Positions 30,384 to 38,204 of a stretch of 38,204 bases of DNA are shown here, piece by piece (positions within the stretch are counted from its first letter, which is position 1; every line of letters starts with the position of its first letter). Made by a program: the position numbers and the translations under genes. This DNA comes from Syntrophales bacterium (GTDB lineage: Bacteria; Desulfobacterota; Syntrophia; Syntrophales; CG2-30-49-12), in contig JASEGZ010000014.1 of the NCBI GenBank assembly GCA_030018935.1, positions 1 through 38,204 on the forward strand, written 5' to 3'. Under the pieces are notes generated by a model that searched no databases, was not told the DNA's origin, and saw nothing but the letters and a program-made list of their open reading frames with translations.

Positions 30384-33300
30384 GTTCTACATCAAGAGAG
30401 AGGCTCTGTAATTCCTTGACCAGTACATTAAAGGATTCCGGCAGTCCCGGTTCCAGGGTATGCTCACCTTTTACAATGGCTTCATATACCCTCGTTCTGC
30501 CTGCCACATCATCAGACTTAACAGTGAGGAACTCTTGCAGTGAATAAGCGGCCCCATATGCTTCCAGGGCCCAGACCTCCATCTCACCAAGTCTCTGACC
30601 ACCAAACTGTGCTTTTCCACCGAGAGGTTGCTGTGTCACCAGAGAGTATGGACCTATGGATCTGGCATGAATCTTATTGTCAACAAGATGATGAAGTTTT
30701 AACATGTAAATCATACCCACGGTGATCTCCTGATCAAACGGCTCACCCGTCCTTCCATCAAATAGAATGGTCTGCCCAGTCTCGGGAAGATCGGCAATTT
30801 TAAGCATTTGTCGGATTTGCATTTCATCGGGACCATCGAAAACCGGTGTTGCTACCGGGACTCCCCTTTTTAGCCGACCAAGAAATCGTTTAGTTTCCTC
30901 TTCGGTGGCCCCATCGACAAAACGATCAAATTCAGGAGAAGAATAGATTTCTTTTATTTCCCTCTTCAAATGATCAATACTGTAACGTTTCTCCAGTATA
31001 GTATTGATCTTTTCTCCCAGCCTTTTTGCCGCCCACCCGAGGTGTGTTTCCAGGATCTGTCCTACATTCATCCGTGACGGAACACCGAGAGGGTTTAAAA
31101 TAATATCCACTGGCGTGCCATCTTTAAAATACGGCATATCTTCCTCGGGAAGTATTCTCGACAATACCCCTTTGTTGCCATGACGGCCTGCCATTTTATC
31201 ACCCACGGAAAGTTTCCTCTTGATGGCGATATAAACCTTGACCAGCTTGATCACCCCTGGTGGGAGTTCATCGCCGGCTTTTAGTTTCTCGATCTTCTCT
31301 GCAAAAAAAGCCTCGACAAACTCTATCTTCCGCTCGAGATTTGCAAATAAAGAGCTGATCTTTTTTTCTGTGGCCTCTTCATTCTCAAGCAATATATCTT
31401 TCCACAGGCTAAATGGGATTTTCCCCAGGAGTTCGTCGGTAATGGTTTCTCCCTTTTTCAATAATATCTTTTTCTTTTTGGAGTCAACCAGCTTTGACGC
31501 GGATATCTTCCCGATCAGCATAGCGAAGATCTTGCTTCTCACATTTTTGGAGATAATCTTTATTTCATCATCTCTGTTTTTGGCAAGTTGTGAAATGGCC
31601 TCATCTTCAATCGTCTGCAACCGTTGATCCCTTTCCGTTCCTTTCCGGGTAAAGACCTTGGCATCTATCACGGTGCCTTCAACACCAGGGGGGACCCGGA
31701 GGGAAGTATCACGGACATCGCTTGCCTTTTCACCAAAGATGGCCCGCAGGAGTTTTTCCTCCGGGGATAACTGGGTCTCACCCTTGGGGGTAATCTTTCC
31801 CACCAGAATCTCGCCAGGTTTTACCGCTACGCCCATGCGGACTATCCCGCTGTCATCGAGATTTTTTAGGGCTTCCTCTCCCACATTGGGAATATCTCGG
31901 GTAATCTCCTCTTTACCAAGTTTTGTATCCCGGGCCATGACCTCAAATTCTTCAATATGGATAGAGGTATAGATGTCATCTTTTATAATCCTCTCACTGA
32001 CCAGTATGGAATCTTCATAATTGTACCCCCCCCATGACATAAAGGCAACCGTCACGTTTCTTCCCAAGGCCAGTTCCCCCATATCTGTGGCAGGTCCATC
32101 GGCAATGATTGCATTCTTATTAACCCATTCTCCAACATTCACGATCGGTTTTTGGTTGAAACAGGTGTCCTGATTTGAACGCTGATACTTCGCCAGATTA
32201 TAGATATCAACACCTGTATCTAACTTGTCGTTTTCGGCGCTGTCACAACTTATCACGATCCTTCCCGCATCAACACTCACCACAACCCCGGAGCGCTTTG
32301 CCACGACAACGGCACCTGAATCCCTGGCAACGACAGATTCCATACCCGTACCCACAAGGGGGGCCTCAGGTTTAATAAGGGGAACCGCCTGTCTCTGCAT
32401 GTTGGAACCCATAAGAGCACGATTGGCGTCATCATGTTCCAGGAAGGGAATCAGGGCAGCCGCAACGCTGACAAGCTGATTGGGCGACACATCCATCATA
32501 TTTATCTCTTCCGGTACCACAGAAAGGAAGTCATCCCCTTTCCTTGCAGAAATAAGATTTCCGATAAATTTTCCGTTTGCATCGATGGGTGTGTCAGCCT
32601 GAGCAATGATCAGATTTTCCTCTTCAATAGCCGTAAGATACCGGATATCATCAAGCACCCTTCCATTTTCCACTATTCTGTAAGGAGTTTCTATAAAGCC
32701 AAACCCATTCACCCTCGCATAGGTGGAGAGAGAAACAATCAGACCGATATTAGGACCTTCCGGTGTTTCCACGGGACAGATACGACCGTAATGAGTAGGA
32801 TGAACGTCTCGTACTTCAAATCCTGCCCTCTCGCGGGTGAGGCCGCCGGGACCAAGCGCTGACAGCCTCCGTTTATGGGTAATTTCAGAAAGTGGATTTG
32901 TCTGATCCATAAACTGGGAAAGTTGACTGCTTCCAAAAAACTCACTCACCACCGCAGAAACCGGTTTGGCATTGATGAGATCATGAGGCATCATAGTTTC
33001 AATATCCTGAAGACTCATCTTCTCCTTAATGGCCCGCTCCATTCTCACCAAACCTATACGATACTGGTTTTCAATGAGCTCTCCAACAGACCTGACCCGT
33101 CTGTTACCCAGGTGGTCAATATCATCTATACTGCAATCACCCACCCCGTTTTTGAGATCGATCAAATACTTGACCCCCGCCAGGATGTCCTCGTTTCGTA
33201 AAACTGTCACATCTGTAGGTACATCGAGGCGAAGTTTGTAATTCATCTTCGCTCTCCCCACATCAGAGAGATTGTAAGTCTCGTTTTCAAAAAAGAGGCC

Positions 33301-34458
33301 GTGAAAGAATTTTTGCGCTGTTTCCAGCATAGGAGGATTGCCCGGCCGAAGCCTTCTGTATATCTCTATAATAGCATCTTCTTTGGTTTCAATCCGCTCG
33401 GCAAGCAGAGTCTCTCTGATAGAGGCGTTACTTCTGTCTTCATCAAGGTGAATAAAACGAAACTCGTGGATACCCTTTTCACGAATAAGTTCCAAACCTT
33501 CCAGTCTCAACTCCTCATTGCATCTCAATAGTATCTCACCGGTTTTCGGATCGCCAACATCTGCGGAGAGAATTTTTCCTATCATATCAAGGTCGTCAAG
33601 GGGTATCCGATCGATATTCAGTTCGGTCATTCTCCTTAAGGTTTTTGTGGTGATCTTTCTCCCCTTCTTGACAAGCAATTCACCGGTTGCTGGAGCGATG
33701 ATGTCGGCCGGTGCCTTTTCGCCAATGAGAAAATCATCAACCGCCATATAGAGTTGGCCATCCTCCAGAAATACCCTTTCAATCTGATAAAAGTAATTCA
33801 GTAAGAATTCCGTTGAATTCCCCATGGCTTTCAACAGTATCGTGACCGGCATCTTTCTTCGCCTGTCTATCCTGACATAAAGGATATCCTTGGAATCAAA
33901 CTCAAGATCAAGCCAGGAACCCCTAATCGGTATAATTCTTGCTGAATAGATGAGTTTTCCACTGGCGAGTGTTTTCCCTTTATCGTGATCGAAGAAGATC
34001 CCGGGAGATCTGTGAAGCTGGCTAACGATGACACGCTCCGTACCGTTTATGATGAACGAGCCATTATCCGTCATCAGAGGGATCTCACCAAAGTAAATCT
34101 CCTGCTCCTTAATATCCCGGACCGACTTCTGATCCGAGACTCGATCGGTATCAAATACAATAAGCCGCACCACAATTTTCATGGGGGCAGCATAGGCCAT
34201 CCCCTTCTGGATGCATTCCTTCACATCATATCGGGCATTCCCGATCCTGTAACTGACAAATTCAAGGGAACATTTTCCACTAAAATCAGAAATGGGAAAG
34301 ACACTTTTAAATGCACCCTGAAGACCAAAGTTACCCCTCTTGTCCGGATCCACATCTTTCTGGAGAAATTTCTCGTAGGACTTGACCTGGATATCGATAA
34401 GATCGGGGACATCCATGGTTTTCTTGATACGGCCGAAATTTTTTCTAAACTTATCCAT
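30367..34458 (-). CDS. rpoB: RNA polymerase beta subunit
   Basis: Catalytic subunit of RNA polymerase, 1363 residues. The rifampicin-binding cluster (near residue 508, [20 protein letters not shown]) is the drug-sensitive consensus. The [13 protein letters not shown] segment and the C-terminal clamp region [16 protein letters not shown] are intact. AAGGGA precedes the ATG. It follows rplL over a 42-bp perfect heptamer array and an inverted copy of the rplL end. The final residues LIEEE occur again beyond the 3' array. Confidence 0.98.
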   Translation of the reverse strand: MDKFRKNFGRIKKTMDVPDLIDIQVKSYEKFLQKDVDPDKRGNFGLQGAFKSVFPISDFSGKCSLEFVSYRIGNARYDVKECIQKGMAYAAPMKIVVRLIVFDTDRVSDQKSVRDIKEQEIYFGEIPLMTDNGSFIINGTERVIVSQLHRSPGIFFDHDKGKTLASGKLIYSARIIPIRGSWLDLEFDSKDILYVRIDRRRKMPVTILLKAMGNSTEFLLNYFYQIERVFLEDGQLYMAVDDFLIGEKAPADIIAPATGELLVKKGRKITTKTLRRMTELNIDRIPLDDLDMIGKILSADVGDPKTGEILLRCNEELRLEGLELIREKGIHEFRFIHLDEDRSNASIRETLLAERIETKEDAIIEIYRRLRPGNPPMLETAQKFFHGLFFENETYNLSDVGRAKMNYKLRLDVPTDVTVLRNEDILAGVKYLIDLKNGVGDCSIDDIDHLGNRRVRSVGELIENQYRIGLVRMERAIKEKMSLQDIETMMPHDLINAKPVSAVVSEFFGSSQLSQFMDQTNPLSEITHKRRLSALGPGGLTRERAGFEVRDVHPTHYGRICPVETPEGPNIGLIVSLSTYARVNGFGFIETPYRIVENGRVLDDIRYLTAIEEENLIIAQADTPIDANGKFIGNLISARKGDDFLSVVPEEINMMDVSPNQLVSVAAALIPFLEHDDANRALMGSNMQRQAVPLIKPEAPLVGTGMESVVARDSGAVVVAKRSGVVVSVDAGRIVISCDSAENDKLDTGVDIYNLAKYQRSNQDTCFNQKPIVNVGEWVNKNAIIADGPATDMGELALGRNVTVAFMSWGGYNYEDSILVSERIIKDDIYTSIHIEEFEVMARDTKLGKEEITRDIPNVGEEALKNLDDSGIVRMGVAVKPGEILVGKITPKGETQLSPEEKLLRAIFGEKASDVRDTSLRVPPGVEGTVIDAKVFTRKGTERDQRLQTIEDEAISQLAKNRDDEIKIISKNVRSKIFAMLIGKISASKLVDSKKKKILLKKGETITDELLGKIPFSLWKDILLENEEATEKKISSLFANLERKIEFVEAFFAEKIEKLKAGDELPPGVIKLVKVYIAIKRKLSVGDKMAGRHGNKGVLSRILPEEDMPYFKDGTPVDIILNPLGVPSRMNVGQILETHLGWAAKRLGEKINTILEKRYSIDHLKREIKEIYSSPEFDRFVDGATEEETKRFLGRLKRGVPVATPVFDGPDEMQIRQMLKIADLPETGQTILFDGRTGEPFDQEITVGMIYMLKLHHLVDNKIHARSIGPYSLVTQQPLGGKAQFGGQRLGEMEVWALEAYGAAYSLQEFLTVKSDDVAGRTRVYEAIVKGEHTLEPGLPESFNVLVKELQSLSLDVELIEEE

Positions 34459-34468
34459 ACCATCCCTT

Positions 34469-34559
34469 CCGTGGTAAATTAATATTTTGCTGATCAGTGT
34501 TTTTCAGCTATCAGCTATCAGCTATCAGCTATCAGCTATCAGCTACTTAATTTCCACGG
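34469..34559. repeat. Six perfect heptamers within an inverted repeat, rplL-rpoB spacer
   Basis: TCAGCTA is repeated six times without error at 34504-34545. The array is enclosed by CCGTGGTAAATTAA (34469-34482) and TTAATTTCCACGG (34547-34559), an inverted repeat with one bulge. The right arm is the coding end of rplL and the left arm abuts the rpoB ribosome site. A stem would loop out the array and could affect rpoB translation. Confidence 0.85.
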
Positions 34560-34929
34560 TTCCTCCGACCTCTTCTATCTTTTTCTTGATATCGGCTGCC
34601 TCTTCTTTCGAAATACCCTCCTTGATGGGCTTTGGCACACCATCCACCAGATCCTTGGCTTCTTTGAGTCCTAAACCTGTTATCGCCCTGACGACTTTGA
34701 TTACCTGAATCTTCTGGTCGCCAAATCCTGTCAGGATGGCATCAAATTCTGTTTTCTCTTCAACCTGTGCCACCTGTTCAGGTCCTGCAGCAGACCCTGA
34801 TACGGCTATCGGTATAGCTGCAGACACACCAAATTTTGCTTCCAGTTCCTTGACAAGCTCCGAAAGCTCAAGAACCGTCATCTCTTCAATAAATTTTACG
34901 ACATCCTCTTTTGTGATCTGCCTTGCCAT
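34543..34929 (-). CDS. rplL: 50S ribosomal protein L7/L12
   Basis: Stalk protein that recruits translation GTPases, 128 residues. It has the N-terminal dimerisation part ([20 protein letters not shown]), a hinge around residues 45-57, and the C-terminal domain with [20 protein letters not shown]. The frame opens three codons earlier, but the ATG at 34929 (MARQITKED) has AGGA 8 bp upstream. Confidence 0.97.
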   Translation of the reverse strand: MARQITKEDVVKFIEEMTVLELSELVKELEAKFGVSAAIPIAVSGSAAGPEQVAQVEEKTEFDAILTGFGDQKIQVIKVVRAITGLGLKEAKDLVDGVPKPIKEGISKEEAADIKKKIEEVGGTVEIK

Positions 34930-34952
34930 TTCTCTCATCCTTTCCTAAATGT

Positions 34953-35077
34953 TTGTAAGCGTTCAGCTATCAGCTGTCAGCTTTCAGTAAAAACAAAGGC
35001 TTACCCCCTTAGATGCTTACTATCTGTAAGCGGTCAGCAATTAGCGTTCTGTTTCTTCCTGACCGCTGACCGCTTAT
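34953..35077. repeat. CAGCTAT-family element between rplJ and rplL
   Basis: The left end ttgtaagcgttcagc runs into cagctat, cagctgt, cagcttt, cagtaaa. The right end gctgaccgcttat matches the left end as an inverted repeat at 11 of 13 positions. A second perfect 10-bp inverted repeat lies inside (35028-35037 and 35066-35075). The element is about 125 bp and fills most of a 155-bp spacer where a short gap is usual. Confidence 0.8.
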
Positions 35078-35084
35078 GAATGTT

Positions 35085-35609
35085 TTAGTTTACCAATTCT
35101 TTTTTTGCTCGATAAGCATCGAGAACGCCAACCAGGTTTCTCGGAACACCGCTTAACACGCTAACCAGTGCCCTCTGAACTCCTACCAGAACAGACAAGA
35201 GTTTCCCCAGGAGGACCTCTCGTCCCGGCAATTCGGCCAGCATAGTAATCTGTTCTTTACTTAAAAACTTTCCCTCCATCATACCTGCCTTAATTTCAAG
35301 CTCAGCATTTTTTTTGGCAAAGTCAACCAACACCTTGGTTAGTTCAACAACGTTGCTATAACCTAAGGTAATGGTTAAAGGACCTTTGAAATATCCCTCC
35401 AACTCATGAAGATTCGTATTCCTTGAGGCAATTCTCAGCAGTGTATTTTTAACCACCTGTAACTCGGCGTTGGTTTTACGCAGGGCACTTCTCAGAACAG
35501 TCATTTTCTCAACATTCAGGCCCCTATAATTGGCCAGAATTGCTATCTTGAAATCCTTAATCTTTTCCTGAAGCTCCGCAACAATCTGTTCTTTGACATT
35601 TCGCTTCAA
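35085..35609 (-). CDS. rplJ: 50S ribosomal protein L10
   Basis: Stalk base that binds L7/L12 dimers, 174 residues. It opens MKRNVKEQIVAELQEKIKDF and has ILANYRGLNVEKMTVLRSAL and the C-terminal L12-binding helix. The start is TTG with GGGAGG 8 bp upstream; the nearby ATG is out of frame. The 51-bp gap to rplA holds heptamers and is too short for the canonical L10 leader seen in other bacteria. Confidence 0.96.
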   Translation of the reverse strand: MKRNVKEQIVAELQEKIKDFKIAILANYRGLNVEKMTVLRSALRKTNAELQVVKNTLLRIASRNTNLHELEGYFKGPLTITLGYSNVVELTKVLVDFAKKNAELEIKAGMMEGKFLSKEQITMLAELPGREVLLGKLLSVLVGVQRALVSVLSGVPRNLVGVLDAYRAKKELVN

Positions 35610-35633
35610 TCTCTTAGCCTCCCTTTTTTAGCA

Positions 35634-35660
35634 TTTACGACTTACGACTTATGACTTATA
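35634..35660. repeat. Short heptamer array between rplA and rplJ
   Basis: Units tttacga, cttacga, cttatga and a partial fourth abut the rplA stop codon. It is of the AAGTCAT family and occupies half of the 51-bp spacer. Confidence 0.8.
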
Positions 35661-36356
35661 CTAAACGTTTTTTATCCCCAGAGGATCAACCTTAATACCG
35701 GGCCCCATAGTAGTGGAAATGGACATGCCCTTAAGATAGTTCCCCTTACTTGATGCCGGTTTCAACTTAATAATCGCCTCCACAAGGGCAACGATATTTT
35801 CCCGTAGCTTATCCGCTCCAAAGGAAACCTTCCCTACAGGACAGTGCACAATTCCTGCCTTTTCCACCCGGAACTCGATCTTGCCAGCCTTGAGTTCTTT
35901 GACAACCTTTTCTACATCGAAGGTAACCGTACCAACCTTTGGATTTGGCATCAAACCCCTGGGACCTAATATCTTACCTAATTTCCCCACGCTACCCATC
36001 ATATCCGGGGTGGCGACCGCCCTGTCAAATTCAAGCCATCCACCCCTGATCTTTTCAATAAGGTCGTCAGAACCAACCACATCGGCCCCCGCCTCAAGGG
36101 CCTCCTTTTCCTTATCCCCCTTAGCAAAAACCAGCACTCTGACCGATTTACCCAGACCGTTGGGCAAAACCACACTACCCCTGACCATCTGGTCGGCATG
36201 CTGGGGGTTTACACCCAGCCGGATTGCCGTCTCAACGGTTTCATCAAATTTTGCCCTCGCCGTACTGACGACCAACTCCACCGCCTCCTTTAGGGAATAA
36301 CGTTTCCCCCGTTCAATCTTTTCCTCCGCTTTTAAAAAAGTCTTGCCTCTACGCAT
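35661..36356 (-). CDS. rplA: 50S ribosomal protein L1
   Basis: Mobile-stalk protein that handles E-site tRNA, 231 residues. It has the core [20 protein letters not shown] and the closing [14 protein letters not shown]. In E. coli L1 represses its own operon by binding the rplK leader. GAGG lies upstream of the ATG, which is 20 bp after rplK. Confidence 0.97.
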   Translation of the reverse strand: MRRGKTFLKAEEKIERGKRYSLKEAVELVVSTARAKFDETVETAIRLGVNPQHADQMVRGSVVLPNGLGKSVRVLVFAKGDKEKEALEAGADVVGSDDLIEKIRGGWLEFDRAVATPDMMGSVGKLGKILGPRGLMPNPKVGTVTFDVEKVVKELKAGKIEFRVEKAGIVHCPVGKVSFGADKLRENIVALVEAIIKLKPASSKGNYLKGMSISTTMGPGIKVDPLGIKNV

Positions 36357-36376
36357 GATAAGACCTCAAACTAAAA

Positions 36377-36802
36377 TTATTCCACTATTTCAATTCCCAT
36401 GGATTTTGCCGTTCCCTCCACGATTTTTATAGCGCCCTCTATATCAACAGCATTCAGGTCGTTGTACTTCAACTCAGCAATTTCCTTGATCTGTTTCTTC
36501 GTTACCGTTCCCACCTTCTCTCTTTTAGGATCGCCGGAACCTTTGGCGATTTTGGCTGCCTGCTTGAGGAGCACTGAAGCCGGTGACGTCCTGATAACAA
36601 AGGTAAATGATCGGTCAGCGTACACGGTTATAACAACGGGGATAACTGTTCCTTCCTGCTTTTGTGTCATGGCATTGTATGCTTTACAGAACTCCATGAT
36701 GTTGACCCCATGTTGGCCCAAGGCCGGGCCGATAGGTGGCGACGGAGTTGCTTTACCTGCGCTGATCTGAAGTTTTATGTTTGCAATAACCTTTTTTGCC
36801 AT
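36377..36802 (-). CDS. rplK: 50S ribosomal protein L11
   Basis: GTPase-centre protein, 141 residues. It has the proline-rich N-terminal half ([20 protein letters not shown]) and the C-terminal rRNA-binding domain with [26 protein letters not shown] precedes the ATG. The 134-bp leader from nusG has a stem near the gene. Confidence 0.97.
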   Translation of the reverse strand: MAKKVIANIKLQISAGKATPSPPIGPALGQHGVNIMEFCKAYNAMTQKQEGTVIPVVITVYADRSFTFVIRTSPASVLLKQAAKIAKGSGDPKREKVGTVTKKQIKEIAELKYNDLNAVDIEGAIKIVEGTAKSMGIEIVE

Positions 36803-36831
36803 GATGATCTCCTTCTCTGCACGCGGTCAAA

Positions 36832-36851
36832 GGCTTTAATTTTTAAAAGCC
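36832..36851 (-). promoter_or_regulatory. Stem-loop in the rplK leader
   Basis: GGCTTT (36832-36837) pairs with AAAGCC (36846-36851) across an AT-rich loop, 29 bp upstream of rplK. It could be part of an L1-responsive leader, as upstream of rplK elsewhere, but no L1 consensus was recognised. The rest of the 36803-36936 spacer shows nothing definite. Confidence 0.4.
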
Positions 36852-36936
36852 CGGAGGCGGTGTTAGAGCTCAACAAGTAAATATTGTGGCTTAAACTCGA
36901 AATCTATTGGCCTCAAGTCCCTTTTACCTGCTTTTC

Positions 36937-37467
36937 TCAACTCTGAACAACCTGTATAAAATCCAACTCCACTGGTGTTGGTCTCGCAAAAATACTGACA
37001 ATAACCCTTAACTTCCCTTTTTCAGCCTTAACCTCGTCGATGACTCCATCAAAGTTTATAAATGGGCCGTCTATTATCCTCACGTGGTCGCCAACTTCAA
37101 ACTTGAATTTAGGTTTGGGTTTTAAGGTGCCTTCCTCGATTCTGGTCTTAAGTATCTCCACGTCTTTGTCTGGTATCGGAGATGGTTTATCCTTACTCCC
37201 GATGAAACCGGTTACTTTGGGGGTATTCTTGACGATATGCCATGTATCGTCATTCATTTCCATCTTGACGAGGATATAGCCGGGAAAGAACTTTCTCTTG
37301 GATGTCTTCTTTTCGCCAGAAACCAGTTCTACGATATCTTCCTCCGGTATCAGAATATCCGAAAAGTACGCCTGCATACCCGCTGCTTCTATCCTTTCCT
37401 GCAGAGAGAGCTTAACTCTATTTTCAAACCCGGAATATGTGTGTACGACGTACCACTTGAAAGCCAT
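36937..37467 (-). CDS. nusG: Transcription termination/antitermination protein NusG
   Basis: Elongation factor that links RNA polymerase to Rho or the ribosome, 176 residues. The NGN domain (KWYVVHTYSGFENRVKLSLQ, then FPGYILVKMEM) is followed by the KOW domain (EVGDHVRIIDGPFINFDGVI). The ATG is 8 bp after the secE stop; the ribosome site is poor, so coupling to secE is likely. Confidence 0.97.
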   Translation of the reverse strand: MAFKWYVVHTYSGFENRVKLSLQERIEAAGMQAYFSDILIPEEDIVELVSGEKKTSKRKFFPGYILVKMEMNDDTWHIVKNTPKVTGFIGSKDKPSPIPDKDVEILKTRIEEGTLKPKPKFKFEVGDHVRIIDGPFINFDGVIDEVKAEKGKLRVIVSIFARPTPVELDFIQVVQS

Positions 37468-37475
37468 GTATTTAT

Positions 37476-37679
37476 TTAACCCAGAACCCTTTTGATTATT
37501 TTGGTCAGGCCAAAATCAACAATACCGAGAAATATGGAAACGATAATTACAACAACGATTACCACCAACGTGGAGGCAAGGGTTTGTTTTGGAGTCGGCC
37601 ATGACACCTTTTTCAGTTCAACTTTTGCATCCTTTAAGAACTGTTTTATCTTTTCTCCGATTAATCTTACTTTATCCAT
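37476..37679 (-). CDS. secE: Preprotein translocase subunit SecE
   Basis: Essential Sec clamp subunit, 67 residues with one membrane helix (about 35-60, TLVVIVVVIIVSIFLGIVDF). The cytoplasmic amphipathic part with the conserved KKVSWPTPKQT motif precedes it. AGG lies upstream of the ATG. The 168-bp spacer upstream to tRNA-Trp is largely occupied by a repeat element. Confidence 0.96.
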   Translation of the reverse strand: MDKVRLIGEKIKQFLKDAKVELKKVSWPTPKQTLASTLVVIVVVIIVSIFLGIVDFGLTKIIKRVLG

Positions 37680-37695
37680 CGAACAACCTAATATA

Positions 37696-37838
37696 AAGCA
37701 TTCAGCCGTCAGCGATCAGTAATCAGTAAAACAAGTCAAGACAAAAATATACGTATGAAAACTCATCATGGAATTTGTGAACTTCCCCCAGTATCTTTCT
37801 GCTTTCGCTGAAAACTGAAGGCTGATAGCTGAATGCTT
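37696..37838. repeat. 143-bp CAGCTAT-family inverted-repeat element
   Basis: The ends AAGCATTCAGC (37696-37706) and GCTGAATGCTT (37828-37838) are a perfect 11-bp inverted repeat. Each end continues inward as heptamers: cagccgt, cagcgat, cagtaat, cagtaaa on the left; the reverse complement of cagctat, cagcctt, cagtttt, cagcgaa on the right. The centre, about 75 bp, is unique and holds no open frame. It lies between tRNA-Trp and secE and is the clearest miniature-element-like copy here. Confidence 0.85.
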
Positions 37839-37847
37839 ACAAATAAA

Positions 37848-37924
37848 TGGCAGGCCAGGAGGGACTTGAACCCCCAACATCCGGATTTGGAGTCCGGCGC
37901 TCTATCCATTAGAGCTACTGGCCT
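37848..37924 (-). tRNA. tRNA-Trp (CCA anticodon)
   Basis: A complete 77-nt cloverleaf with acceptor AGGCCAG/CTGGCCT, D-arm GCTC/GAGC, and anticodon arm CCGGA-CTCCAAA-TCCGG with anticodon CCA. The T-arm loop is TTCAAGT and the 3' CCA is encoded. The position before secE-nusG is the usual one for this tRNA. Confidence 0.96.
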
Positions 37925-37955
37925 TTTTCCACGCAACAATGCAAGCGTTCTCAAA

Positions 37956-37967
37956 GTAAGCGCTTAC
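37956..37967. repeat. 12-bp palindrome between rpmG and tRNA-Trp
   Basis: GTAAGCGCTTAC is a perfect palindrome. It equals two copies of GTAAGC, the outer tip of the CAGCTAT-family elements, joined head to head. It could be a remnant of such an element, a small stem, or chance. Confidence 0.5.
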
Positions 37968-37974
37968 CATGAAA

Positions 37975-38124
37975 CTATTTTGTTTCCCTGTGAATTTTAT
38001 GGGTCCGACAGAATTTACAATATTTTTTTAGTTCAAGACGATTCTGCATAGTCCGTTTGTTTTTCGTTGTCGTGTAATTTCTTTGCTTACATTCTGTACA
38101 AGCTAAGGTAATGATATTTCTCAT
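37975..38124 (-). CDS. rpmG: 50S ribosomal protein L33, zinc-binding form
   Basis: A 49-residue zinc-ribbon protein found by direct translation: [20 protein letters not shown], continuing to [17 protein letters not shown]. Zinc ligands are C9, C12, C36 and C39. The ribosome site is weak. It lies between tRNA-Thr and tRNA-Trp; tuf, which often accompanies it, is not present. Confidence 0.95.
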   Translation of the reverse strand: MRNIITLACTECKQRNYTTTKNKRTMQNRLELKKYCKFCRTHKIHRETK

Positions 38125-38149
38125 GATTAACCAACTTTTGCCAAACTAA

Positions 38150-38204
38150 AGCCCACGACCAGGATTGAACTGGTGACCTCATCCTTACCAAGGATGTGCT
38201 CTAC
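38150..38204 (-). tRNA. tRNA-Thr (GGT anticodon), 5' end beyond the window
   Basis: The anticodon arm CATCC-TTGGTAA-GGATG gives anticodon GGT. The T-arm ACCAG-TTCAATC-CTGGT and the 3' acceptor strand are present; the 5' acceptor and the start of the D-arm lie outside the window. The 3' CCA is not encoded, unlike in the neighbouring tRNA-Trp. It ends 25 bp before rpmG. Confidence 0.92.

Noticed and set aside
34487-34708. Plus-strand open frame with repeated QLSAISY
   Set aside because: It is the antisense reading of the TCAGCTA array and rplL; the repeat has no stop on that strand. It has no ribosome site and no protein-like character.
35610-35660. Canonical L10 leader upstream of rplJ
   Set aside because: The 51-bp gap is too short and is filled by heptamers and the ribosome site.

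Overview
This 38.2-kb window is the core ribosomal protein and RNA polymerase supercluster of a diderm bacterium. All 50 protein genes and both tRNAs recognised here lie on the minus strand, so transcription runs from the right edge to the left. An LptD outer-membrane assembly protein marks a Gram-negative envelope. The gene order (tRNA-Trp, secE, nusG, rplKAJL, rpoBC, rpsLG, tuf, S10-spc-alpha, with rplM-rpsI-argC nearby), a class-II phosphodiesterase-like metallo-hydrolase and repeat-rich spacers suggest Desulfobacterota (former Deltaproteobacteria, Syntrophia-like). That assignment is inference. Base composition is moderate, by eye about 45% GC.

Layout in transcription order: a partial tRNA-Thr(GGU), rpmG and tRNA-Trp; secE-nusG-rplK-rplA-rplJ-rplL-rpoB-rpoC; rpsL-rpsG-tuf with no fusA; rpsJ-rplC-rplD-rplW-rplB-rpsS-rplV-rpsC-rplP-rpmC-rpsQ; rplN-rplX-rplE-rpsN-rpsH-rplF-rplR-rpsE-rpmD-rplO-secY-map-infA-rpmJ with no adk; rpsM-rpsK-rpsD-rpoA-rplQ; a small EF-Tu domain-2-like protein and a metallo-hydrolase; folC-lptD; rplM-rpsI behind a recognisable sigma70-type promoter; then argC and a cysS cut by the left edge. 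Together these genes build the ribosome, the transcription core and the Sec channel. The left end adds folate polyglutamylation, LPS export, arginine synthesis and Cys-tRNA charging.

The genes are orthodox but the spacers are not. At 19 junctions the gap carries short tandem arrays with 7-bp (sometimes 8 to 10-bp) periodicity. The common heptamer, in gene sense, grades from AAGTCAT through CAGTCAT to CAGCTAT; other families are GGCACAAA, AGGATTA and CTAAAGTG. Several arrays form imperfect palindromes of roughly 60 to 145 bp with inverted ends, like miniature mobile elements. Some have altered the genes beside them. The C-termini of RplQ, RplC and the metallo-hydrolase are written in repeat sequence. 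The last codons of rpoB are present a second time beyond its array, differing only synonymously. The end of rplL is present as an inverted copy beyond its array. rplF is flanked by a 44-bp exact direct repeat. This repeat system is the best candidate here for something undescribed.

Other points of interest are the absence of fusA and adk from their usual positions, 13 non-ATG starts among the 50 genes (7 TTG, 6 GTG), a 31-bp rpoA/rplQ overlap, and only zinc-binding forms of S4, S14, L33 and L36. No stretch longer than 300 bases lacks a gene. Small genes rpmJ and rpmG were found by direct translation.
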